A stretch of DNA of 64,000 nt from Syntrophaceae bacterium UBA2280 (GTDB taxonomy: Bacteria; Desulfobacterota; Syntrophia; Syntrophales; Smithellaceae), in the NCBI GenBank assembly GCA_002347685.1, contig DDWS01000002.1, forward strand, positions 20,830-84,829, read 5' to 3'. Under the pieces are notes generated by a model. It saw nothing but the letters and a program-made list of their open reading frames with translations, ran no database searches and was not told where the DNA came from. A program made the translations under genes and the position numbers. This document shows, piece by piece, positions 43,980-53,133 of the stretch (position 1 is the stretch's first letter; the number at the start of each line of letters is the position of its first letter).

Positions 43980-45047
43980 ATGATGTTAGGACTCAACGAG
44001 ATAGAGAAGATACTGGGGTCTGAAGCCAAAACGCTTCTGCAACATCAACCCAAAGTTCCTAAAGAATTGTTGCATTTGCCCGGGCCGGACTGCGTAAACC
44101 GGATTTTTGGAGTTACCGACCGGTCCACGCGCGTGCTGTGCAGTCTGCAAACCCTTCTGGGTCATGGAAGACTGGCAGGCACGGGTTATCTGTCGATTCT
44201 GCCGGTGGATCAGGGTGTCGAACACTCTGCGGGGGCATCTTTCGCACCGAATCCCGTCTATTTTGACCCGGAAAATATCCTCAAACTGGCGATTGAAGGC
44301 AACTGCAACGCTGTGGCATCGACTCTGGGAGGATTGGGTTCCATCGCCCGGAAGTACGCCCATAATATACCCTTTATCGTCAAGATCAATCACAATGAAT
44401 CGCTTACGTATCCAAGCCATTATGATCAGGTGCTTTTCGCCTCCGTCAAACAGGCGTGGAACATGGGTGCGGTGGCTATTGGTGCGACCATTTACTTCGG
44501 CTCAGCGGAAAGCACCAGGCAGATTACCGAGATCAGTGAATGTTTTCAGGCTGCACATGAACTGGGCATGACTACAATTCTCTGGTGTTATCTTCGCAAC
44601 AGCGAATTCAAAATGGACAAGGATTATCATCTGAGCAGCGACCTGACCGGGCAAGCAAACCATCTCGGAGCCACGATTCAGGCCGACATCATAAAACAAA
44701 AGATGCCGGTCTGCGACGGCGGTTATAGAGCTCTTTATTCCGAAGGCAGCTATGGAAGCTTCGATAAACGGATGTATACCGATCTGAACAGTGAAAATCC
44801 CATTGATCTGACGCGGTACCAGGTGGTGAATCAATACATGGGGCGAATCGGACTGATTAACTCGGGCGGGGCCTCCGGTGAAAACGATATTGCCGATGCG
44901 GTCAAAACGGCCGTGATTAACAAAAGGGCCGGGGGCATGGGTTTAATCAGCGGACGCAAGGCTTTTCAAAAACCCATGAAAGACGGTGTGGAGCTGCTGC
45001 ATGCCATTCAGGACGTCTATTTATGCAAAGATATTACGGTTGCCTGA
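43980..45047 (+). CDS. fbaB: Class I fructose-bisphosphate aldolase (DhnA/FbaB type)
   Basis: A protein of 355 residues that cleaves fructose-1,6-bisphosphate to DHAP and GAP through a Schiff-base lysine. The D-Q-G-V-E-H-S motif near residue 85 and F-I-V-K-I-N-H-N-E-S are typical of the archaeal-type/FbaB class. Later G-G-A-S-G-E-N-D-I-A-D-A-V matches the phosphate-binding region. ATG 43980 has AAGGAG at 6 bp; ATG 43983 is an alternative. It completes the PfkB to aldolase to GAP path in one cluster. Confidence 0.92.
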   Translation: MMLGLNEIEKILGSEAKTLLQHQPKVPKELLHLPGPDCVNRIFGVTDRSTRVLCSLQTLLGHGRLAGTGYLSILPVDQGVEHSAGASFAPNPVYFDPENILKLAIEGNCNAVASTLGGLGSIARKYAHNIPFIVKINHNESLTYPSHYDQVLFASVKQAWNMGAVAIGATIYFGSAESTRQITEISECFQAAHELGMTTILWCYLRNSEFKMDKDYHLSSDLTGQANHLGATIQADIIKQKMPVCDGGYRALYSEGSYGSFDKRMYTDLNSENPIDLTRYQVVNQYMGRIGLINSGGASGENDIADAVKTAVINKRAGGMGLISGRKAFQKPMKDGVELLHAIQDVYLCKDITVA

Positions 45048-45128
45048 TGAGAAGGATTGGAAATCTCACCTAATGGAGTGACTCCGACTGTTGCACGGCA
45101 CGGCCAGGGTTTTTCTGGAAAAGGGATT

Positions 45129-45156
45129 CGCTCGTTTTCAATGAGCGCTGATTTTT
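45129..45156 (+). terminator. Weak terminator-like hairpin after the aldolase gene
   Basis: A CGCTC/GAGCG stem (45129-45133 and 45143-45147) is followed by a TTTTT run within a few bases, about 80 bp after the aldolase stop and 19 bp before the next start. The stem is only 5 bp. Confidence 0.4.
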
Positions 45157-45174
45157 CTAAAAGGAGACGAAAAA

Positions 45175-46134
45175 ATGTTCAAACAACTGCTTGCGCCCCT
45201 GGATGGTTCAATCACCGCTGAATGCACGCTGCCCCACCTGGTCGCGTTGGCCCGCTTTTATCAGGCCCGGGTGACCGTGGTTCGCGTGCTTGATTTTCCT
45301 GCGACAGGCTTGGATAAGCAGCCGACTGATACGCTGCAATGGGAACTGTACAAAGCTGAAGCCAAAGCCTATCTGGACGACGTCGCAGAGCGTTTGCGCA
45401 CCGAGGCCGACCTTGAGACTGAATCGGTTCTGCTCGAAGGTGAGGCGGCGCAGAGCATATGTGATTTTGCGCGCAGTAACGACGTGGCCATGATCATCAT
45501 CAGCAGCCACGGCCAATCGGGGTTAAGTCGCTGGAACGTCAGCAGCGTCGCGCACAAGATCTTGCAGTGCGCCCATCGCTCGGTGATGATTGTGCGCGCC
45601 TACCACGCAGGGGAGCAAGCCCTGACCGGCTTGCGTTACTCTCGTTTGCTGGTACCGCTGGATGGCTCACAACGGGCTGAATGTGTGTTGTCAACGGCCG
45701 ATACTCTCGCCCGCGCCCATGAGGCTCAACTCTTGCTGGCCCATGTCGTCGTCAAGCCCGAAATGCCGCATCAGTTTCCGCTCACCGCTGATGACAAAGA
45801 ACTCATCGAGCACTTAGTCGTTCGCATCCGCGAAGCCGCAACCCAATATATGGAACTACTGCGCGACCGGCTGATGTATCCGTTTGAGCTGCGCCTGCTG
45901 ACCAGCCGGAACATCGCTCTGGCCCTGCATGACCTGGCTGAAGAGGCCGAGGTGGATCTGGTTGTGCTCGGCGCGCACGGCAGTGGCGGCAAGCCAAAAT
46001 GGTCTTATGGCAGCGTCGCCACCAGCTTCATCGAATACGGCAGCGTGCCGCTGCTGGTCGTTCAAGACCTGGACCCGGAAGAAGTCGAACCGACTCAGGC
46101 GGAGAAAGCCGCTCAGGAAAAAAAGGGGCACTGA
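45175..46134 (+). CDS. Tandem universal stress protein
   Basis: A 319-residue protein with two Usp domains (about 1-145 and 155-300). Both carry nucleotide-binding motifs: S-S-H-G-Q-S-G-L-S-R-W and G-A-H-G-S-G-G-K-P-K-W-S-Y-G-S. The tail is charged. It has an AAAGGAGA site and ends 3 bp before the large glucan gene, so they are likely co-expressed. Base and codon use looks GC-richer than in the genes before it, like its 3' neighbour, suggesting a shared origin by transfer. Not a close match to the single-domain Usp at 32523. Confidence 0.92.
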   Translation: MFKQLLAPLDGSITAECTLPHLVALARFYQARVTVVRVLDFPATGLDKQPTDTLQWELYKAEAKAYLDDVAERLRTEADLETESVLLEGEAAQSICDFARSNDVAMIIISSHGQSGLSRWNVSSVAHKILQCAHRSVMIVRAYHAGEQALTGLRYSRLLVPLDGSQRAECVLSTADTLARAHEAQLLLAHVVVKPEMPHQFPLTADDKELIEHLVVRIREAATQYMELLRDRLMYPFELRLLTSRNIALALHDLAEEAEVDLVVLGAHGSGGKPKWSYGSVATSFIEYGSVPLLVVQDLDPEEVEPTQAEKAAQEKKGH

Positions 46135-46137
46135 CGC

Positions 46138-49100
46138 ATGCCATTGGATCATCACTCAGCCGCTCATCCAGAAACGCTTACCGCCGAGCAGCAGCGCGAA
46201 CTGCGCCGCCTGGCGCGCAGCACCTGGCTTTACTTCGAGCATTTCGTCGGACCGGAAGACCACTGGCTGCCGCCGGACCATTTCCAGGAGGACCCGCGCG
46301 GCCTGGTGGCGCACCGCACGTCACCCACGAATGTCGGCCTTATGCTGGTTTCTACCCTGGCTGCCTACGACTTTGGCTACGTGAGCATATGGGAATTGGC
46401 TGAGCGCCTGCAAAACAGCCTGCAAACGCTTACGAAGTTGGAGATGTACGCTGGCCATTTCCTCAACTGGTATGACACGCGGTCCCGCGAGCCGCTACCG
46501 CCGCGCTATGTCTCCACGGTGGACAGCGGCAACCTGGCGTGCTGCCTGGTGACGCTGCGCCAGGGCTGCCTGGGTATCGAGCAGACACTTTTGCCCCGCT
46601 GGCCCAGCTGGCAGGGGGTGCTCGACACGCTCGATATGCTTGACGCATCGCTCCCCGGCAACGCCCTGCAAACTGAGCTCGGCCAGTTCCGGCATCGCAT
46701 CCAGGAGGTGCGCGAGGTCCCCGACCAGTGGAGCACGCTGCAACAGCAGTTTGTCGAAGCAACCTGGCCAAAAATCGAACAGGGTTTGAGCAAGCTTACG
46801 GAAAGCCATCAACTGACCACAGACCAGCTGCGCCGGATTCGTCTCTGGACCGAACGGCTCAGCCACCACATGACAGACATGCAGCGCCGCTTGAAAGCCC
46901 TCATCCCCTGGACAGGCTACCTCCACAACCCGCCGGCCCTGTTGGCGGACCTCACCAACGATACGCCCCTGGCTTTGGCCTGGCAGGCGCTGCTGACAAT
47001 ACTTCCTGTCCAGGTCAAAGCCTGCGACATTGTCGCGGTTTGCCAAACCGCTCAAGCCCGACTGACTGATTTGCAAAATGCGTTAGACACAGTCTCGGCG
47101 ACGGCTGTGCAGATCACGGCGGCCCGAAAATGGTGTAGCGACCTGGCCACAGACCTGGACGCGGCGGCAACGGCCGTGAGCGAATTGCTCTCAACCTACA
47201 GCGAGATCAGCCGGCAGCTCGATAAGCTGGTACACGACATGAATTTTGGCTTCCTCTATAATGCAAAGCGCCATGTCTTTCGCATCGGTTACAACGTGGA
47301 CGCCGAAAAGCCCGATCCAAACCACTATGACCTGCTGGCCTCTGAAGCGCGATCCGCCAGCCTGTTGGCCATCGCCAAAGGAGACGTGCCGGCGCTCCAC
47401 TGGCTGCATCTGGGCCGGCCTCTGACTGAGATCAACGGCCAACGCTGCCTGGTTTCGTGGAGCGGCACCATGTTCGAGTATCTGATGCCCGCTTTGTGGA
47501 CACGCCACTACCCCGATACCCTTCTGGAAGCCAGTGCCTGCGCTGCCGTCGAGGCGCAAATCGACTATGTGCGCGACAAACACAACGTGCCGTGGGGCAT
47601 CTCTGAATCCGGCTACTACCGGTTTGACGCCAACATGAATTACCAGTACCGGGCCTTTGGCGTTCCGGGGATAGGATTTCAGCGCGGCCTCGAAGATGAT
47701 CTTGTGATTTCACCCTACGCCTCGCTGCTGGCTTTGCCGCTTCGCCCGCAAGCCGTGCTCGAAAACATCCGGCACCTTTGCGACCTGGGCATGCTGGGTG
47801 ACTACGGCTTCTACGAGGCCATGGATTATACGACCGCGCGCCTGGCGTTGAATCAGGAATATACCATCGTGCGTTCCTACATGGTCCACCACCATGGCAT
47901 GATCATGCTGGCCCTGGTCAATGCCCTGGACGCAGAACCAATGGTGCGCCGCTTCCACGCCGATCACCGCATTCGGAGCGTGGAGCTGCTGCTGCATGAG
48001 CAGATTCCGTATGACGCGCCGCTTGAGGAAATGTCCAGGGCAGCGTCCCCTGCGGCGCGCGCGACCCAACCGGAGACCTCGGCTGCCCCCTGGCCGGCGC
48101 CGGTGAAGACGCCCTTTCCCCTGGCGCATTATCTGGGCAATGGCCGTTATGGGCTCCTCATCACCAACGCAGGCAGCGGCTTCGACCGTTGGCAGGACAT
48201 TGACCTGACACGCTGGCGCGCCGATACGACCTGCGACGATTGGGGTCTCTGGATCTACATACAGGACATGGAGAACGGTGAGTTGTGGTCGGTAGGCGCA
48301 CAGCCCATCGCCTGCCGCATCGCCCAACACGACGTCACCTTTGCGCCTCACAAGGCTGATTTCAATTATAGCGGCGATGCCGTCGGCAGCCATATGGAGA
48401 TCACGGTGTCGCCCACCGATGACGTTGCCATCCGGCGCGTGCGCGTCACGAACAGAAGCGGTCAGATGCACCGGCTGCGGCTGGTCAGCTACGGCGAGAT
48501 TGTCCTGGATCGACAAGCCAGCGATCAGCGCCATCCCGCCTTTAACAAGCTGTTCATCACCAGCAGCTACCTGCCCCAGCATAATGCCCTGCTCTTCACA
48601 CGGCGCCCCCGCGCAAGCGCGGAAACCCCGCCGTTCATGGCCCACGCCCTGGTTATGGAAAACGGCCAGACGCTCACCCGCGCCTACGAAACAGACCGAG
48701 GCCATTTTCTGGGTCGTGGCGGCACACTGCGCTCACCCGCCGCGCTCAACGGCGCCGGTCTGAGCGCCACCACCGGCAATGTCCTCGACCCGATTATGTC
48801 CCTGGGCCAGGACCTCGAGCTGGCGCCGCACACCAGCGCCGACGTCGTCTTTCTAACGCTGGCCGCTGACAGTCGCGAGGCGGCCCTCGAGCTGCTCACC
48901 CGTTACCAAAAATGGACCACCATCGAGCGTGCCTTTCAGCAGGCCGAAACGCTCAGCATCGCTGAAATGCGCGATCTTGAGCTTGACGGCGAGGCGCTGG
49001 CGCGCATGCATCGGCTGCTGGGGCTGCTGATTTACCCGCACGCCGCTCTGCGTGCCGCCCCGGAGGTGCTGGCCGAAAATACACAAGGCCAGGCCAGTCT

Positions 49101-51954
49101 ATGGCCCCACGCGATTTCCGGGGATTACCCCCTCCTCGTCGTGCGGGTGCAAGCCGAAAACGAGCTGGCGTTGGTGCGCGAACTGCTCCAGGCGCACGCA
49201 TACTGGCGCAACCGCGACCTGAAGATAGACCTGGTGCTCATGAATGAGCAGCCCGGCGGCTACAGTGAAGATTTGCAAATGCAACTGAGACGGCTGGTGG
49301 AGCGCATGCATAGCGACCACCGGCTGAATCAGCCGGGTGGTATTTTTCTCGTGCAGAGCGACACGCTGAGCAAACCCGACCGCACCGTGCTGCTCACGGC
49401 AGCCCGTGTGATTCTGGACGGCCATCGCGGCTCGCTTAAAGAGCAGTTGCGCGACGTACTGGCACTACCTGCTAACCTGCACAAGTTCGTGCCCACCTGG
49501 GACAGTGAAGAGCCATCTGAGATACCGCCGGTGGCCCGACCCGACAATCTGCTGTTCGACAACGGTTGGGGCGGTTTCACGCCCGATGGGCGCGAATACG
49601 TCATCTATCTGAAACCCGGAGACGCGACACCGGCCCCCTGGGCCAACGTGATAGCCAACCCTGACGCCGGCTGCGTGGTAACAGAAACAGGCGGCGGCTA
49701 CACCTGGGCGGCCAACAGTGGCGAAAATCGGCTGACGCCGTGGTGTAACGACCCGGTGCGCGACCAGCCGGGTGAGGTTCTGTATCTGCGCGATGAGGAA
49801 ACGGCTGCTGTCTGGACCCCCACTCCTCAGCCCCGCAGCGCCGATGCGCCCTACCGCATCCACCACGGCCCCGGCTACACCACTTTCCATCACCACAGTT
49901 ACGGCCTCAAACAGCGCCTGCGCCTTTTCGTCGCGGCCGATGATCCGGTCAAGATTGTCCAGCTTCAACTTGAAAACGACGGGTCACGCCCCCGTCGCCT
50001 GACGGCGACCTACTACGCCGAGTGGGTTCTGGGTGTCAATCGGGACGAGATGCAGGCCCACGTGATTCCCAGCTACGAGCCCGAATGCCGCGCCCTGTTG
50101 GCATGCAATCCGTACAGTAGCGATTTTGGTGAGTGCGTCGCCTTCCTTGCCGCCAGCCAACCCTTACACGGGTACACCGCGGATCGCACTGAATTCCTGG
50201 GACGTCTGGGAAACGTGACTAAGCCCGCCGCACTGGAGCGTATGGGATTGGCCGGCGTCGCTAAGCCGGGTCTTGACCCCTGCGCAGCGCTGCAACTGCA
50301 CGTCAATCTGGCGCCGGGCGAAACCAAAACCATCAGCTTCTTTATCGGTCAGGCCGCTGAGGGTGAGGCGGCGCGCACACTGATACGACGGCAGCAGGAA
50401 CCCGGGCAGGTGGAAGCGGAATGGGACAAGGCCCGGGCACGCTGGACAGGGCTCTTGGAAAGTATCACCGTCAAGACACCGGATCGCGCCATGGACCTTT
50501 TGCTCAACGGCTGGTTGCTCTACCAGAACATTTCCAGTCGAATCTGGGGCCGGTCCGGTTTCTATCAATCCAGCGGTGCTTATGGTTTCCGTGACCAGTT
50601 GCAGGACGTGCTGACGACGCTGCACGCCGCGCCCGAGATGGCGCGGCAGCACATCCTGCGTGCGGCGCGCCACCAGTTCGAAGCCGGGGACGTACTGCAC
50701 TGGTGGCATCCGCCGTCGGGTCGTGGCGTGCGCAAACGTATCACCGACAATCTGTTGTGGCTGCCCTACGTGGTGGCCCATTACGTGCAAGTCACCGGCG
50801 ACGTTGCCTTGCTGAAGGATGAGGTACCTTTCCGCCTAGGTGAACCACTGGCGCACGACGAAGCAGAACGCTATGATCAGTATCCACTGACCGAAGAGTC
50901 TTACACCATCTACGAACACTGCCGGCGGGCGCTGGCGATGGGCGCCATCGGTCCGCACGGCCTGCCCCTGATGGGCGGGGGTGACTGGAACGACGGCATG
51001 AATCGCGTTGGCATTGAGGGCCGGGGCGAAAGCGTCTGGCTGGCATGGTTCCGATACGCTACACTGGCAGCCTTCATACCGATGTGCACCGCGCTTAAGG
51101 ACGCAAAACAAGTCGTGCAATATCGCCGCCAAATGGAAGACCTGCAAAGCGCACTCGCGGCACACGCCTGGGATGGAGACTGGTATGTGCGCGCTTTCTA
51201 CGACGACGGGACGCCCCTGGGTTCGGCGAAAAACAGGGAATGTCAGATCGACGCTATTGCCCAGGCGTGGGCGGTGCTTTCCGGCGCGGCGGAAGAGAAA
51301 CGGGCTCACCTGGCGATGGCGGCGGTAAACGAGAAGCTGGTGTGCGAGGAGGACCGGCTGCTGCTGCTCTTCACACCGCCTTTGGATAAAACGCCCCGCG
51401 ACCCGGGCTACATCAAGGGCTACCCGCCGGGCATTCGTGAGAACGGCGGTCAGTACACGCATGCGGCCGTGTGGACCATATGGGCCTATGCCCGAATGGG
51501 CGACGGCGCGCGCGCCTGGCATCTACTCGACTTGCTCAACCCCATCAACCACAGCAGCACAGCCGCCAAGGCTCGCCGCTATCGCGTGGAGCCCTACGTG
51601 GTCGCGGCGGATGTTTACAGTGTTGCGCCGCATACCGGGCGGGGTGGCTGGACCTGGTACACTGGCGCCGCGGGCTGGCTGTATCGGCTGGGGATTGAGG
51701 CCATCCTGGGGCTTACCCGCACCGGCGACGAGCTGCGCGTCGCGCCCTGTATTCCGCCCCACTGGGAGAGCTACGAGATGACGCTGCGACATGGAACCGC
51801 GCTTTACCGCATCCAGGTCAACAATCCCACTGGCATCTGCCGGGGCGTGACACAGATTACATTGGACGGCGATGAACGACCCGATGGGGTGATCCCGCTA
51901 CGCGATGACGGCGCAGAACATGCCGTCACCGTGCATCTGTGGACCGGAATCTAA
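46138..51954 (+). CDS. Glucan phosphorylase-like protein related to cyclic beta-1,2-glucan synthase, lacking GT84
   Basis: A 1938-residue protein. The N-terminal 340 residues (F-V-G-P-E-D-H-W-L-P-P-D and H-R-T-S-P-T-N-V-G-L) match the central part of NdvB-type synthases. A glycoamylase-like (PF10091) region lies at about 340-560, with G-V-P-G-I-G-F-Q-R-G-L. Glycosyltransferase-36 domains follow, then the C-terminal GH94 phosphorylase with G-G-G-D-W-N-D-G at 1613-1620 (Asp1616/Asp1619 are catalytic candidates). NdvB normally has a membrane GT84 domain first; here it is absent and no transmembrane segment is evident. The protein may therefore trim or phosphorolyse beta-1,2-glucans and feed sugar phosphates to the adjacent pathway. 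It starts just after the tandem Usp and is GC-rich, perhaps horizontally acquired. Confidence 0.88.
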   Translation: MPLDHHSAAHPETLTAEQQRELRRLARSTWLYFEHFVGPEDHWLPPDHFQEDPRGLVAHRTSPTNVGLMLVSTLAAYDFGYVSIWELAERLQNSLQTLTKLEMYAGHFLNWYDTRSREPLPPRYVSTVDSGNLACCLVTLRQGCLGIEQTLLPRWPSWQGVLDTLDMLDASLPGNALQTELGQFRHRIQEVREVPDQWSTLQQQFVEATWPKIEQGLSKLTESHQLTTDQLRRIRLWTERLSHHMTDMQRRLKALIPWTGYLHNPPALLADLTNDTPLALAWQALLTILPVQVKACDIVAVCQTAQARLTDLQNALDTVSATAVQITAARKWCSDLATDLDAAATAVSELLSTYSEISRQLDKLVHDMNFGFLYNAKRHVFRIGYNVDAEKPDPNHYDLLASEARSASLLAIAKGDVPALHWLHLGRPLTEINGQRCLVSWSGTMFEYLMPALWTRHYPDTLLEASACAAVEAQIDYVRDKHNVPWGISESGYYRFDANMNYQYRAFGVPGIGFQRGLEDDLVISPYASLLALPLRPQAVLENIRHLCDLGMLGDYGFYEAMDYTTARLALNQEYTIVRSYMVHHHGMIMLALVNALDAEPMVRRFHADHRIRSVELLLHEQIPYDAPLEEMSRAASPAARATQPETSAAPWPAPVKTPFPLAHYLGNGRYGLLITNAGSGFDRWQDIDLTRWRADTTCDDWGLWIYIQDMENGELWSVGAQPIACRIAQHDVTFAPHKADFNYSGDAVGSHMEITVSPTDDVAIRRVRVTNRSGQMHRLRLVSYGEIVLDRQASDQRHPAFNKLFITSSYLPQHNALLFTRRPRASAETPPFMAHALVMENGQTLTRAYETDRGHFLGRGGTLRSPAALNGAGLSATTGNVLDPIMSLGQDLELAPHTSADVVFLTLAADSREAALELLTRYQKWTTIERAFQQAETLSIAEMRDLELDGEALARMHRLLGLLIYPHAALRAAPEVLAENTQGQASLWPHAISGDYPLLVVRVQAENELALVRELLQAHAYWRNRDLKIDLVLMNEQPGGYSEDLQMQLRRLVERMHSDHRLNQPGGIFLVQSDTLSKPDRTVLLTAARVILDGHRGSLKEQLRDVLALPANLHKFVPTWDSEEPSEIPPVARPDNLLFDNGWGGFTPDGREYVIYLKPGDATPAPWANVIANPDAGCVVTETGGGYTWAANSGENRLTPWCNDPVRDQPGEVLYLRDEETAAVWTPTPQPRSADAPYRIHHGPGYTTFHHHSYGLKQRLRLFVAADDPVKIVQLQLENDGSRPRRLTATYYAEWVLGVNRDEMQAHVIPSYEPECRALLACNPYSSDFGECVAFLAASQPLHGYTADRTEFLGRLGNVTKPAALERMGLAGVAKPGLDPCAALQLHVNLAPGETKTISFFIGQAAEGEAARTLIRRQQEPGQVEAEWDKARARWTGLLESITVKTPDRAMDLLLNGWLLYQNISSRIWGRSGFYQSSGAYGFRDQLQDVLTTLHAAPEMARQHILRAARHQFEAGDVLHWWHPPSGRGVRKRITDNLLWLPYVVAHYVQVTGDVALLKDEVPFRLGEPLAHDEAERYDQYPLTEESYTIYEHCRRALAMGAIGPHGLPLMGGGDWNDGMNRVGIEGRGESVWLAWFRYATLAAFIPMCTALKDAKQVVQYRRQMEDLQSALAAHAWDGDWYVRAFYDDGTPLGSAKNRECQIDAIAQAWAVLSGAAEEKRAHLAMAAVNEKLVCEEDRLLLLFTPPLDKTPRDPGYIKGYPPGIRENGGQYTHAAVWTIWAYARMGDGARAWHLLDLLNPINHSSTAAKARRYRVEPYVVAADVYSVAPHTGRGGWTWYTGAAGWLYRLGIEAILGLTRTGDELRVAPCIPPHWESYEMTLRHGTALYRIQVNNPTGICRGVTQITLDGDERPDGVIPLRDDGAEHAVTVHLWTGI

Positions 51955-51956
51955 AG

Positions 51957-52283
51957 GGATTGATCCAGTGGAAGTCTTCCAAGGCCCTGGCCCGGGCCAT
52001 CGGCAAAGGAAAGGTCGCGGCTGCGGGATTGGACGTGCTGCCCGAAGAGGGAGGCATTCAGGAGGTGGCCGAATTGCTGCGCTCGGTTTACGATAAAAAA
52101 CATGATCTGGAGACGATGCTGCTGACTCATATCCTGTTGCACCTGCGCAATGTGATCATCACCCCGCACAGCGCATTCAACACACAAGAAGCAGAGGAAC
52201 GCATCCTGAGCACCACGGTGGGCAATATCGCCTCCTTCAGCAGAGGCGAACCCGAAAATGTCTTACCCGGGAAGCAAAGGTAG
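51957..52283 (+). pseudogene. 3' fragment of a second 2-hydroxyacid dehydrogenase
   Basis: About 100 codons match the end of the intact dehydrogenase at 34358 (A-A-G-L-D-V-L-P-E-E-G-G, then P-H-S-A-F-N-T and G-E-P-E-N-V-L-P-G-K-Q-R) at very high identity. The homology begins near 51975, right after the glucan gene stop at 51954, and lacks the NAD-binding domain. It is a remnant, and marks a rearrangement at this edge of the GC-rich pair. Confidence 0.88.
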
Positions 52284-52355
52284 TGGTGTGAATCACAGGG
52301 CCAGGCGCGGCGTGTTGACTCGACCGAAATGGACGATCTGAATCTTTAAAAAACC

Positions 52356-52390
52356 CCCTCCACATTTTGAGGCGCCACTAAATGCTGAGG
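52356..52390 (+). promoter_or_regulatory. Paired-dyad upstream activator site, copy B
   Basis: CCTCCACATTTTGAGG and CCACTAAATGCTGAGG in tandem, separated by two bases and preceded by C, the same 35-bp layout as at 22077 and 59752. It starts 133 bp upstream of the sigma-54 promoter at 52489. Confidence 0.72.
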
Positions 52391-52488
52391 GCATTCACGA
52401 GGTCCCGCAATTTCCGGCTGTTCTCTTCAATCAACCTTGACTCCGGTTATTACTTGAGAAATACAGACTGGCCATTCCGATTCCAGTC

Positions 52489-52505
52489 TTGGCAGACTCC
52501 TTGCT
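52489..52505 (+). promoter_or_regulatory. Sigma-54 promoter before the DUF4398/OmpA operon
   Basis: TTGGCAGACTCCTTGCT, a near-consensus -24/-12 element. Transcription should start near 52517, giving an unusually long leader of about 200 nt. That leader holds a ribosome-site-like AAAAGGAGACG followed by an open frame without a standard start (52552-52701); nothing else is recognised in it. Confidence 0.8.
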
Positions 52506-52716
52506 ATTTTCATATGAGCTGATTGAACCGGCATAACAAAAAAAGGAGACGATCAAAGAACAAAAAAAATACAACCAGTTATTTAGGAAAAGGCAGACAG
52601 GAGAAGGGACGCAGTTCCAGCCGAAGACACACAAATGGCTGACGGTGGCGGGTTGCACCAAGGGGTCTGAATGTCTGGTTATGATTTGCGTTTCAAATTA
52701 ACAAGGAGGATTATGT

Positions 52717-53103
52717 ATGAAGAGAAACATGGTTTTGAAGTATGTGGCAACAGGACTGGCTGCCGTTGGCGTATTTATCGCAACCGGGTGTGCAACGACG
52801 GATACGGTCAGCTCACGTTTTCCCCAATTACAAGAGAATATCAACGCTGCCAAAGCGGCTGACGCTGAAGTATATGCGTCGAGTCCTCTTAAGTCGGCTG
52901 AGGCCAAGCTTGCGGCAGCCAAATCGGCTGTGGCATCGAAAGATATGGTTTCCGCAAGCCAGCTTGTCGATGAGGCCATGGCAGATGCTGAATATGCAAG
53001 GGCGATGGCCCCTACTGAAAAGGCCAAGAATGCCGCAATGGAGCTACGTAAGGAGATACAGGTCGTGCGCGATGAGATCTCGAAGATGCCGACCGTAAAA
53101 TAA
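52717..53103 (+). CDS. DUF4398-type lipoprotein
   Basis: A 128-residue protein. The signal peptide ends in the lipobox A-T-G-C (Cys26), so it is a predicted outer- or inner-membrane lipoprotein. The mature part is alanine- and lysine-rich helix (A-A-K-A-A-D-A-E-V-Y-A-S-S-P-L), a pattern of DUF4398. An AAGGAGG site precedes the start. It is the first gene of a two-gene operon with the OmpA-like lipoprotein 30 bp downstream, expressed from a sigma-54 promoter. Confidence 0.85.
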   Translation: MKRNMVLKYVATGLAAVGVFIATGCATTDTVSSRFPQLQENINAAKAADAEVYASSPLKSAEAKLAAAKSAVASKDMVSASQLVDEAMADAEYARAMAPTEKAKNAAMELRKEIQVVRDEISKMPTVK

Positions 53104-53133
53104 CTATCCATCCATGTAAAAGGAGGAGTTGCT

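Noticed and set aside
47710..48705. Long antisense frame within the glucan gene
   Set aside because: A by-product of high GC content; no motifs.
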